This document shows, one piece after another, positions 23,743-30,887 of a stretch of DNA of 46,084 nucleotides (its first letter is position 1; every line of letters begins with the position of its first letter). This DNA comes from Prevotellaceae bacterium (GTDB lineage: Bacteria; Bacteroidota; Bacteroidia; Bacteroidales; Paludibacteraceae), in assembly GCA_031261165.1 (NCBI GenBank), contig JAISJU010000088.1, forward strand, positions 1-46,084, written 5' to 3'. The position numbers were made by a program, and so were the translations under genes. Below the pieces are notes generated by a model. The model saw only the letters and a program-made list of their open reading frames with translations. It did not search any database and had not been told where the DNA came from.

Positions 23743-24207
23743 TTACTTCACCCCTTTAAAATAGATAAAAAGTTCATAAGGTGTAGAAACCGCCTGCCCG
23801 CGAAAATCTGCCGGAATCCACTTCGGCATACTTTTTATTACGCGCACCGCCTCCTCATCTAATAAAGGGTGAACGGAACGGCTCACTTGCACATCGGTAA
23901 TCTGACCGCTTTTGCGAACAATGAATTTCACGCCCACCTGTCCGGAAATGCCTCTGCCGATTGCCTCTTCGGGATATTGCAGGTGGTCGCTGATAAATTT
24001 CCATAATTGCTCTTCACCCAGCGGATAGCGGGGCGCACGGTCAACGGAAATAAATACGTCATCATTACTATCCGCATCATTGACAATCATTGCATTTTCT
24101 TCGGAAGTTTCCGATTCGGGCAATACAACTTCCAAATGCCCTTGTGCATAGCCGTTTAAAGCAAAAACAAAGCCGGCACAGATTAAAATTGGTTTTAATA
24201 TTTTCAT
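23743..24207 (-). CDS. Exported protein with TonB C-terminal domain
   Basis: A 154-residue protein with a signal peptide (MKILKPILICAGFVFALNGYAQ). The C-terminal TonB-type domain spans about residues 75-154: LWKFISDHLQYPEEAIGRGI, SGQVGVKFIVRKSGQITDVQV, and SVHPLLDEEAVRVIKSMPKW. It lacks the N-terminal transmembrane anchor and Pro-rich spacer of a true TonB, so it may be a stand-alone periplasmic TonB-domain protein rather than an energy transducer. No ExbB/ExbD genes are in the window. A TonB-dependent receptor lies at 36426-38765, but no link is shown. Confidence 0.85.
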   Translation of the reverse strand: MKILKPILICAGFVFALNGYAQGHLEVVLPESETSEENAMIVNDADSNDDVFISVDRAPRYPLGEEQLWKFISDHLQYPEEAIGRGISGQVGVKFIVRKSGQITDVQVSRSVHPLLDEEAVRVIKSMPKWIPADFRGQAVSTPYELFIYFKGVK

Positions 24208-24263
24208 ATCATTTTGAGTTAGTGAGTTAAAGGTCTATTGTCTTGTGTCTAACAGTCTTACGT

Positions 24264-25271
24264 CTAAATATCTTTTTCCTTAATCAAATATTCCGCAATC
24301 TGCACAGCATTGAGTGCCGCACCTTTTTTAATCTGGTCGCCCACGCACCAAAACGAAATGCCGTTAGGATTGGAAATATCCTTTTTGATACGCCCCACAT
24401 ACACAGGGTCTTTGCCTGCTACAAAAAGCGGCATCGGATACACTTTTTCAGCCGGATTGTCCTGCAACACAATGCCTTTCGCTTTGGCAAACGCCGCACG
24501 CGCTTCTTCTACCGACACGGGTTTTTCGGTTTCCGCCCAAATGCTTTCGGAATGGGCGCGAAGAGCGGGAACACGCACGCACATTGCGCTCACTTCGATG
24601 TCCGAGTGCATAATTTTGCGCGTTTCGTGATACATTTTCATCTCCTCTTTTGTGTAACCGTTGTCGGTAAACACGTCAATATGTGGTATCAAGTTGTAAG
24701 CCAACTGATAAGCAAATTTCGATACAGTCGGCTCTTCGCCGTCAATGATTTGTTTGTATTGCGTTGCCAATTCGTCCATTGCTGCTGCACCCGCGCCGCT
24801 CGCTGCCTGATAGGTGGAAACGTGCACGCGCTTGATGTGCGAAATGCCTTCGATGGCTTTCAGGGCGACAACCATTTGAATGGTGGTGCAGTTCGGATTG
24901 GCGATAATACCGCGTGGACGATTTTTGGCATCAGCGGCATTCACTTCGGGAACAACCAAAGGAATGTCCGATTCCATACGGAACGCGCTCGAATTGTCAA
25001 TCATCACCGCGCCGAATTTGGTAATATCTTCGGCAAATTCTTTGGAAATGCTCGCACCGGCAGACGTGAAAGCGATTTGCACGCCTTTGAAGTCATCGCC
25101 GTGCCGCAATTCTTTCACGGTGTAATCTTTACCGCGAAACGTGTACGATTTGCCCGCGCTACGAGCCGAGCCAAACAATAATAATTCACTGATGGGAAAA
25201 TCTCTTTTTTCGAGGACACGCAAAAACTCTTGTCCTACGGCACCACTGGCACCTACTATTGCTACTTTCAT
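24264..25271 (-). CDS. asd: Aspartate-semialdehyde dehydrogenase
   Basis: Reduces aspartyl phosphate to aspartate semialdehyde, the branch point to lysine/diaminopimelate, threonine and methionine. The 335-residue protein has the N-terminal NADP-binding motif [30 protein letters not shown], and the catalytic Cys in [33 protein letters not shown] and the later [13 protein letters not shown] with the catalytic His are also present. The promoter -7 element (25305-25312, minus strand) is back to back with that of the divergent lamin-tail gene, only 2 bp apart. Confidence 0.96.
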   Translation of the reverse strand: MKVAIVGASGAVGQEFLRVLEKRDFPISELLLFGSARSAGKSYTFRGKDYTVKELRHGDDFKGVQIAFTSAGASISKEFAEDITKFGAVMIDNSSAFRMESDIPLVVPEVNAADAKNRPRGIIANPNCTTIQMVVALKAIEGISHIKRVHVSTYQAASGAGAAAMDELATQYKQIIDGEEPTVSKFAYQLAYNLIPHIDVFTDNGYTKEEMKMYHETRKIMHSDIEVSAMCVRVPALRAHSESIWAETEKPVSVEEARAAFAKAKGIVLQDNPAEKVYPMPLFVAGKDPVYVGRIKKDISNPNGISFWCVGDQIKKGAALNAVQIAEYLIKEKDI

Positions 25272-25304
25272 TTTATTATTATTAGTATGATTTTTTTAAT
25301 TCCG

Positions 25305-25312
25305 CAAAATTA
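25305..25312 (-). promoter_or_regulatory. -7 promoter element of asd
   Basis: It reads TAATTTTG on the minus strand, 33 bp before the asd ATG. Confidence 0.55.
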
Positions 25313-25314
25313 GT

Positions 25315-25322
25315 TATTTTTG
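25315..25322 (+). promoter_or_regulatory. -7 promoter element of the lamin-tail gene
   Basis: TATTTTTG on the plus strand, 21 bp before the ATG at 25344. It overlaps the longer frame start at 25320 and so supports 25344. Confidence 0.6.
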
Positions 25323-25343
25323 CACATAAAAATATCAAGTAAG

Positions 25344-27653
25344 ATGAAAAAAATAATTTTTACCCTCATTTTTATGCTTCCATCGGTGATTTTTGCCCAA
25401 TTCATCGAGAATTTTTCCAATAATTCATTTTTAGAAAATGAGAATGTTTTTGGAACAAAGGAAAGATTTTATATGTATGAAAGCGGCGATGACTATCAAT
25501 TACGCTTGGCAGACCCTGTATATCAAGCCTCGCAAGCATATATTTCGATGCCGTCTGAGGTTTCTTATAACGCAGAATGGCAATTATATGTAAAAATCAA
25601 TAATGCCACATCAAGCGGAAATTATGTGAGATTTTATTTGATGTCAGATACAAGTGCATTGAATGAAAATCTAAACGGTTATTATATAATGGTTGGTAAT
25701 ACGCTTGATGAGATAAGTTTGTACAAACAAAAAGGAAATACGCGAACAGAAATAATTAGCGGAACGGATAAAAGGATAGATGCCTCTGCTGTTCGTGTAA
25801 CAGTAAAAGTAACTCGTGATGAAGATGGAAATTGGGAGTTATTCTCAAAACTTGACAGTGAAAGCGATTTTCTTTCAGAAGGAACGTGCAATGATATTGA
25901 TATTCTCAAATCAAAATACAGCGGTATTCTTGCAACTTATTCGGCAAGCAATAATAATTCATATTTTTTCGATGACTGGCAAGTTTCCGGTGAAAAATAC
26001 GTGAAACCCGAACTCAATGCAGACGATATTGTGTTCAGCGAATTGATGGTAAAACCCGCGCCTGCCGTTTCGTTTTTGCCTGAAAATGAGTATATTGAGA
26101 TTTATAATCGCAGCGATAAAAAAATAAATCTTTCAGGTTTTCATTTGGCGGATAACTCGCGAAAATATACTATTGATAACTGCATTATCCAACCACACAG
26201 TTATTTGCTGCTTTGCGCCGAAAGCAAAATTGCCGATTTCATCGACATTGTTCCAAATGTAAAAGGCATCAGCAGTTTGCCCACACTGACAGACGGCGGC
26301 AAGTTGCTGTGGCTCGAAGATGACGAGGAAAACGTGATTTCGTGGGTAGAATACAGTAGCGATTGGTACGGCTCGGCATTCAAATCGGGCGGCGGTTGGT
26401 CGCTCGAATGTATTGATATTGATAATATTAGCAACAATGCCGATAATTGGACAGCGTCTAACAGCGAAAACGGCGGTACACCCGCGCACGAAAATTCCGT
26501 TGCGCGGGAAAATCCCGACATTATCGCGCCGAAAATTGAAAAATTAGCCATTTCATCGGATAAAAGTATTGATATATATTTCAACGAGCCGATGGACTTA
26601 TTTAAAATCTCAAATTTTGAAATTGAAAACTTGACGATTTCGCATATTGAAATGCGAAAACCGCAAAATAAATCGTTAACGATTTATTTTGCGGAAAATA
26701 TAACACAGCAAAATATTTATGAAATCACCATCAAAAACCTGACCGACAAAAGCGGCAACAAATTGGAACCCCAAAGCATAAAATTTGCCATACCCGAAAC
26801 GACAGAGCCAAATGATGTGGTCATCAATGAACTGCTTTTTCACCCCGCGAGCGGCGGCGAAAAGTACGTGGAACTCTACAACCGTTCGGACAAAACGCTT
26901 GATTTATCGGCACTGATGCTCAGCAACCGCAAAAACGGTGAATTGCAGGCAGGAACGCCCATTTCATCGGTGAAAACGCTGCTTTTTGCGAGCGAATATG
27001 TGCTGCTGTCGGCAAACGTTGATACGGTTTGCGAGCAATACGCTTGCGGCGAAAATGCACAGAAAATCAATGTAAAACCTTTTCCGTCATATCCCATCGA
27101 AGGCGGCTCGGTGGTGCTTGTTGCCCGCAACGGAACGGTTATTGACGAGTTTATTTACTCTGAAAAGTTGCATCACCCGATGGTGAAAAATCCTGTCGGC
27201 GTGTCGCTCGAAAGGATAAATCCGAATGCGGCAACACAAAACGCGGATAATTGGCACTCGGCATCGTTTGAGTGCGGATATGGCACGCCGGGCGCAAAAA
27301 ACTCCCAATTCATCGACATTTCGGCTGCGCTCAATGACCGCAAAACCGTGTGGCTTGCCCCCGAAACCTTTTCGCCCGACAATGACGGCAACAACGATTT
27401 TTTGAATATTTACTACCACTTGGGTGAAAACGCTTACACAGCGACCATCAAAGTTTATGATGCCAACGGCAGATGCGTAAAAAAGTTAGCAAGCAATGTA
27501 TTGGCGGAAAGCGAAGGCGTTTTTCGTTGGAATGGCGAAAACGATGGCGGAACAATTTGTAATATAGGAATTTACGTTGTCGTTGTTGAATTTACAAAAA
27601 CCAGCGGCAGTGTGAAACATTATAAATTGCCTTGTGTTTTGTCGGTGGAATAG
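25344..27653 (+). CDS. Exported lamin-tail-domain protein with gliding/FlgD-like C-terminus
   Basis: A 769-residue protein with a signal peptide (MKKIIFTLIFMLPSVIFAQ). The N-terminal 200 residues resemble a laminin-G/concanavalin-like sandwich. Two lamin-tail domains follow: IVFSELMVKPAPAV... with NEYIEIYNRSDKKINLSGF at about 225-345, and VVINELLFHPASGGEKYVEL with YNRSDKTLDLSAL at about 485-600. A Big_5-like Ig segment (IEKLAISSDKSIDIYFNEPM) lies between them. The end holds the TFSPDNDGNNDFLNIYYHLG motif and a FlgD-Ig-like tail without an obvious sorting signal. Such proteins are surface-exposed or secreted in Bacteroidetes. A short word resembling the palindromic array (TTCGGCTGCGCTCAATGACCG, from 27320) occurs within the coding region. 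Confidence 0.85.
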   Translation: MKKIIFTLIFMLPSVIFAQFIENFSNNSFLENENVFGTKERFYMYESGDDYQLRLADPVYQASQAYISMPSEVSYNAEWQLYVKINNATSSGNYVRFYLMSDTSALNENLNGYYIMVGNTLDEISLYKQKGNTRTEIISGTDKRIDASAVRVTVKVTRDEDGNWELFSKLDSESDFLSEGTCNDIDILKSKYSGILATYSASNNNSYFFDDWQVSGEKYVKPELNADDIVFSELMVKPAPAVSFLPENEYIEIYNRSDKKINLSGFHLADNSRKYTIDNCIIQPHSYLLLCAESKIADFIDIVPNVKGISSLPTLTDGGKLLWLEDDEENVISWVEYSSDWYGSAFKSGGGWSLECIDIDNISNNADNWTASNSENGGTPAHENSVARENPDIIAPKIEKLAISSDKSIDIYFNEPMDLFKISNFEIENLTISHIEMRKPQNKSLTIYFAENITQQNIYEITIKNLTDKSGNKLEPQSIKFAIPETTEPNDVVINELLFHPASGGEKYVELYNRSDKTLDLSALMLSNRKNGELQAGTPISSVKTLLFASEYVLLSANVDTVCEQYACGENAQKINVKPFPSYPIEGGSVVLVARNGTVIDEFIYSEKLHHPMVKNPVGVSLERINPNAATQNADNWHSASFECGYGTPGAKNSQFIDISAALNDRKTVWLAPETFSPDNDGNNDFLNIYYHLGENAYTATIKVYDANGRCVKKLASNVLAESEGVFRWNGENDGGTICNIGIYVVVVEFTKTSGSVKHYKLPCVLSVE

Positions 27654-27661
27654 TGTCGGTG

Positions 27662-27690
27662 TGTCATTGCGGGTCAAGCCCGCAATGACA
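27662..27690 (+). terminator. Hairpin after the lamin-tail gene
   Basis: TGTCATTGCGGG (27662-27673) pairs exactly with CCCGCAATGACA (27679-27690). It lies 8 bp after the stop. The word GTCATTGCGGG is a widespread palindromic repeat type in Bacteroidetes, so it may be a repeat used as a terminator. Confidence 0.65.
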
Positions 27691-27754
27691 AGTTGATTTT
27701 CGCCAATACGAATTAAAAAAAACAGAAAAATGTACAACGTATTGTTTTATTCCT

Positions 27755-27762
27755 TACTTTTG
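27755..27762 (+). promoter_or_regulatory. -7 promoter element of the 27790 lipoprotein
   Basis: TACTTTTG. It lies inside the longer frame starting at 27730 and so supports the ATG at 27790. Confidence 0.6.
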
Positions 27763-27789
27763 CAGAAAAATTTTAAACAAAACAGAATT

Positions 27790-28242
27790 ATGAAAAAGTT
27801 ATTCTTTTTGAGCCTTTTGGCTCTTACCTTTGTTGCAACAGGTTGCAGCAAAGATGGTGAAAAAACCTACGATGTGCCGACCGGAAACAAAACGGAAATC
27901 GTTGGTACGAGTGTTGTTCGCACGCAAGTAGTGAATAGCGGAAAAGAGGCGGTAAGAGTTACCTATGCTTTTGACGGAACGGCTTATGCCGGTCAAACGT
28001 GGGAGTTTATATTCAGTACCGAAGGCGGCGCGTTGGTGGGTTATGCGGCGTATAGTGCAAAATATTATAACAAACCTGACGAAGCAACGGTAACTGTTAA
28101 GGCAAACGTTGTAACTATCAAATATGTATTGGGCAAAGGCATTGGCGATAGCAAGTTGCAAGGGCTTACTTCGCTTGACGCCATTAAAAGTGCAGCGGAG
28201 ATACTGGATATTCTCGGACTGTTTAACGGCGGAACAAATTAG
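27790..28242 (+). CDS. Small exported lipoprotein
   Basis: A 150-residue protein with a lipoprotein signal peptide (MKKLFFLSLLALTFVATGC, then SKDG). The mature part is mostly beta, with alternating V/T-rich strands (TVTVKANVVTIKYVLGKGIG). It has a Gly/Ala-rich central loop (GGALVGYAAYSAKYYNKPDE) and a C-terminal helix (LDAIKSAAEILDILGLF). No known domain is recognised. The short start is chosen because the promoter element overlaps the upstream extension. It is followed by a set of stem-loops at 28249-28332. Confidence 0.65.
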   Translation: MKKLFFLSLLALTFVATGCSKDGEKTYDVPTGNKTEIVGTSVVRTQVVNSGKEAVRVTYAFDGTAYAGQTWEFIFSTEGGALVGYAAYSAKYYNKPDEATVTVKANVVTIKYVLGKGIGDSKLQGLTSLDAIKSAAEILDILGLFNGGTN

Positions 28243-28248
28243 ACATTA

Positions 28249-28332
28249 AAAAGGTACTGACGTTTCATCAAAAACGTCAGTACCTTTTATCCAAATCGTC
28301 AGTATCTTTTAGTAAAAAGGTACTGACGATTT
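28249..28332. terminator. Double stem-loop built on a repeated GGTACTGACG word
   Basis: Stem 1 pairs AAAAGGTACTGACGTTT (28249-28265) with 28272-28288. Stem 2 pairs 28293-28310 with 28314-28332 with one mismatch. Both stems use the same GGTACTGACG/CGTCAGTACC word, so alternative pairings between them are possible. It separates convergent genes and can terminate both. Confidence 0.7.
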
Positions 28333-28335
28333 TCT

Positions 28336-30171
28336 TTATTTGAATTTCAATTCAAAAACCTCATTATCATTATAAACTTTCTCTTTCGTAACATTCTCAA
28401 ACACAGCCGAGCCTGTTTGTTCTTTCAGCAAAATATCCTTTCGGCGTTCTGCTTTGTCGAGGCGCGAGGCGATGTCGTAGCCGTTTGTTACGCCGCTGAT
28501 TTTTATGTTTTTGAATGAGGTATTATTGATATTTCCGCCCCAAATTTGAATACCGTCTGTTTGCGGACTGATGATTTCGATGTTTTCAAAGGTAATGTTG
28601 TCAAGCGGATACTGCTTGCCGCCGTGAATGTCTATCGCGCTGAGGCGGTCGTGGAACAAATCCGAAGGCGTGCCGCACTTGTAAATAATGCAGTCGTGAA
28701 CGTACATTTTGTTCGCCGGGTCGGTGTCCAGCGGGCAACCCGGGAAATCCGCCGTGAAACGAATGCCCGCCGAGAGCAAATGCTCGCCCACATAGCAATG
28801 GTGAATATGGTGTCCGCCGCCGCCGAATATACCGATGGCACCTGCACGCCAACCGAGTTCAACGGTGTTGTAGCGGAAAGTGTTGCCCTGATTGCAAGGC
28901 GTGGTCTTGCTTGCCGTTTGCGACCACGAGGCAATGCCGTCATCGCCGCAGTTGCGCACGTTGGAATGTTCAAACACGCTGAGCGATGTACCTTCGGCAA
29001 AATTCACGCCATCGGCATACTGATTTCTTAGACGAACATTTGAAATGCGCAGGTTTTTTGTAGGTGCTTTCAAAGGCGGCGTGTGCGCATAGCCCGCTGT
29101 CCAGATGCCGCACTCAAAATGCTCTACCCACACGTTTTCAATCACAGAACTTTCGCCCCAATTGCCCCAAATACCTTTTTGGTCGCGGTAACTTTTGTCG
29201 GCTTCCTGTCGCAGGGTATTTACGCCGTTGATGTACAAATCGGCGAGGCGCAAACGGCTGGCATTGCCGCAAACGGCTGCTTTCATCTTGTTGTTGTTCG
29301 AGAAAAAGAGCTTGGTGTACCACATTCCCGCGCCCTGAATGTTGATGCCGTCTTGGTCAAGTTTCATCAGCGTGTCGATGCGGAAAGTGCCTTCGGGGAT
29401 ATACACCGTTTTGCCTGTTTTCAACGCCTCTTTTATGGTGGCGTTGATTGCCCCCCAATCGTCTGCAATGCCATCGCCTTTGGCACCGAAATCTTTGACG
29501 GAAAGGGCGTTTTCGGGTTTGGCGATGGGCATAGGCACGCTTTCTATTTCTATAAAGTCAATGCCGGTGGTGAGGTTATCGTTCTTCGATTTCACAATCT
29601 TAATCGTATCACCCACTTTCAAAGAATCGCTCAACAAAAAATGCACCTCGTCAAACCGCATCATTGCATAATCGGTAATATGAGTTTTCGGGTCGGAATC
29701 CATATCTACGAAATATTGCCACGCCCAGCGCGAATCAAGTGTAACGGTTTTCTTTTTGATGCAATTTACATAAATGTCGATGTCGCTTTTTTGACCGACA
29801 CTCTCGCCTGACCGGTTGCTGAGCGTAGTCGAAGCATCAGGCAGAGTAAAGCGTAGCGTAACGCCTGTTTTGGCAGAAAGCAGCGTGTTTTCGTTGATTG
29901 TCCAAGAAATAAAACTGCCGGTATCTTTCAACGCCACATATTCTTGGTTTGAGGCTTCCGATGCGGTGTTGCGGCGGTCGTAGTCGGGAGCGGTTTCGCG
30001 CACTGCCGCGCCGCCGATTTCTGCCTCTTGCGAGTCGTAGCGCAGATAGGGCATTTTGTATGCACCGATGTTATTACTTTCCACTTCTTCCTCTGTGGTT
30101 TTTTGCTTGCTGCCGCCGCAGGAAAGGCAAATGGCAGCAATGGTTGGTAATAATAGATGTTTGATTTTCAT
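28336..30171 (-). CDS. Pectate-lyase-superfamily beta-helix lipoprotein (glycosidase-like)
   Basis: A 611-residue lipoprotein (signal MKIKHLLLPTIAAICLSC, then GGSK). Residues ~40-215 look like a carbohydrate-binding beta-sandwich. From ~225, VKDFGAKGDGIADDWGAINATI opens a right-handed parallel beta-helix of the pectate-lyase superfamily. It contains VRNCGDDGIASW, a DD pair at a typical catalytic position, and later turns such as NITFENIEI and NTSFKNIKI. The closest recollection is the alpha-1,3-glucanase/mycodextranase-like group (GH87), but this is uncertain. Residues ASTTLSNRSG near position 115 are encoded by a half-unit of the palindromic repeat family (29811-29836). Confidence 0.75.
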   Translation of the reverse strand: MKIKHLLLPTIAAICLSCGGSKQKTTEEEVESNNIGAYKMPYLRYDSQEAEIGGAAVRETAPDYDRRNTASEASNQEYVALKDTGSFISWTINENTLLSAKTGVTLRFTLPDASTTLSNRSGESVGQKSDIDIYVNCIKKKTVTLDSRWAWQYFVDMDSDPKTHITDYAMMRFDEVHFLLSDSLKVGDTIKIVKSKNDNLTTGIDFIEIESVPMPIAKPENALSVKDFGAKGDGIADDWGAINATIKEALKTGKTVYIPEGTFRIDTLMKLDQDGINIQGAGMWYTKLFFSNNNKMKAAVCGNASRLRLADLYINGVNTLRQEADKSYRDQKGIWGNWGESSVIENVWVEHFECGIWTAGYAHTPPLKAPTKNLRISNVRLRNQYADGVNFAEGTSLSVFEHSNVRNCGDDGIASWSQTASKTTPCNQGNTFRYNTVELGWRAGAIGIFGGGGHHIHHCYVGEHLLSAGIRFTADFPGCPLDTDPANKMYVHDCIIYKCGTPSDLFHDRLSAIDIHGGKQYPLDNITFENIEIISPQTDGIQIWGGNINNTSFKNIKISGVTNGYDIASRLDKAERRKDILLKEQTGSAVFENVTKEKVYNDNEVFELKFK

Positions 30172-30176
30172 AGTAT

Positions 30177-30887
30177 TTAATGAAATTGAAATAATAAATG
30201 ATGTAATGTGAAATAGTTCCCTTCTCTTTGGTGTATTGAATTGAAAGTGAAGTCGTTGTTTTCTATTGAATTGTATTTAATTTCTTGTAAATCGCCTTTA
30301 GGTGAAATATCAAATTTATCTTCTAACTTTTTGATTATTTTATCTTTTATGGGTTGTGCATCGCCTTGCAATACGAAGCCAATCATTCCGCCAAAATCTT
30401 GGTTTTGTGCATATTTGCCATTGAAATAGCGATAAACGCCGCCGTCAAAATAATGTACCTCATCTTTTACTTTTTTGCAATAAACATACTCGTTTATCAA
30501 AGTCGGTTTATCTTCTCTCAAATTTTTACATTCAAAGTAAAAACGGTTTTCCCAATATGTATTTTCTATAACAATGTCATAATTACCTTCCACATCTTCA
30601 TCATTTGTCAGTTCTCCTAATGGTTTTTTAAAATTTAAACTAAATTCTTTGTCATCTATTAGGTGTTTTCGTAAAAATTTTGCAATGGCTCTTTCCGTTC
30701 TCGGATAAGGTTTTGATTGCTCTAACTTGATTATTGCATTTAATTTTTCTCTATCATAATTTTTATAGAATGACAATAAATGACGGAAAACCCAAGTTTT
30801 CCAAATGCTATCGTCTATAATCCTTAACAAATCAGTATCTTTCGGAAATGGCGAAGTTTTTGGTATTTTTATGTATTCTTGCTCCAT
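30177..30887 (-). CDS. Putative PD-(D/E)XK restriction endonuclease
   Basis: A 236-residue protein encoded directly after the large methyltransferase; its ATG abuts the methylase stop. A PD-(D/E)XK-like core is visible: a candidate Asp in EGNYDIVIENTYW, then strand RFYFECKNL with the E-x-K pair. The N-terminal half is helical (SIWKTWVFRHLLSFYKNYD) and may bind DNA. Pairing with an N6-adenine methylase suggests the restriction partner of a two-gene R-M system. No similarity to a named enzyme is recognised. Composition is AT-rich like the methylase gene and unlike the flanking genes, indicating a transferred cassette. Confidence 0.65.
   Translation of the reverse strand: MEQEYIKIPKTSPFPKDTDLLRIIDDSIWKTWVFRHLLSFYKNYDREKLNAIIKLEQSKPYPRTERAIAKFLRKHLIDDKEFSLNFKKPLGELTNDEDVEGNYDIVIENTYWENRFYFECKNLREDKPTLINEYVYCKKVKDEVHYFDGGVYRYFNGKYAQNQDFGGMIGFVLQGDAQPIKDKIIKKLEDKFDISPKGDLQEIKYNSIENNDFTFNSIHQREGNYFTLHHLLFQFH

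Noticed and set aside
23743..24207. True TonB energy transducer
   Set aside because: It has a cleavable signal peptide but no N-terminal anchor or proline-rich spacer and no ExbBD neighbours, so only the C-terminal domain is claimed.
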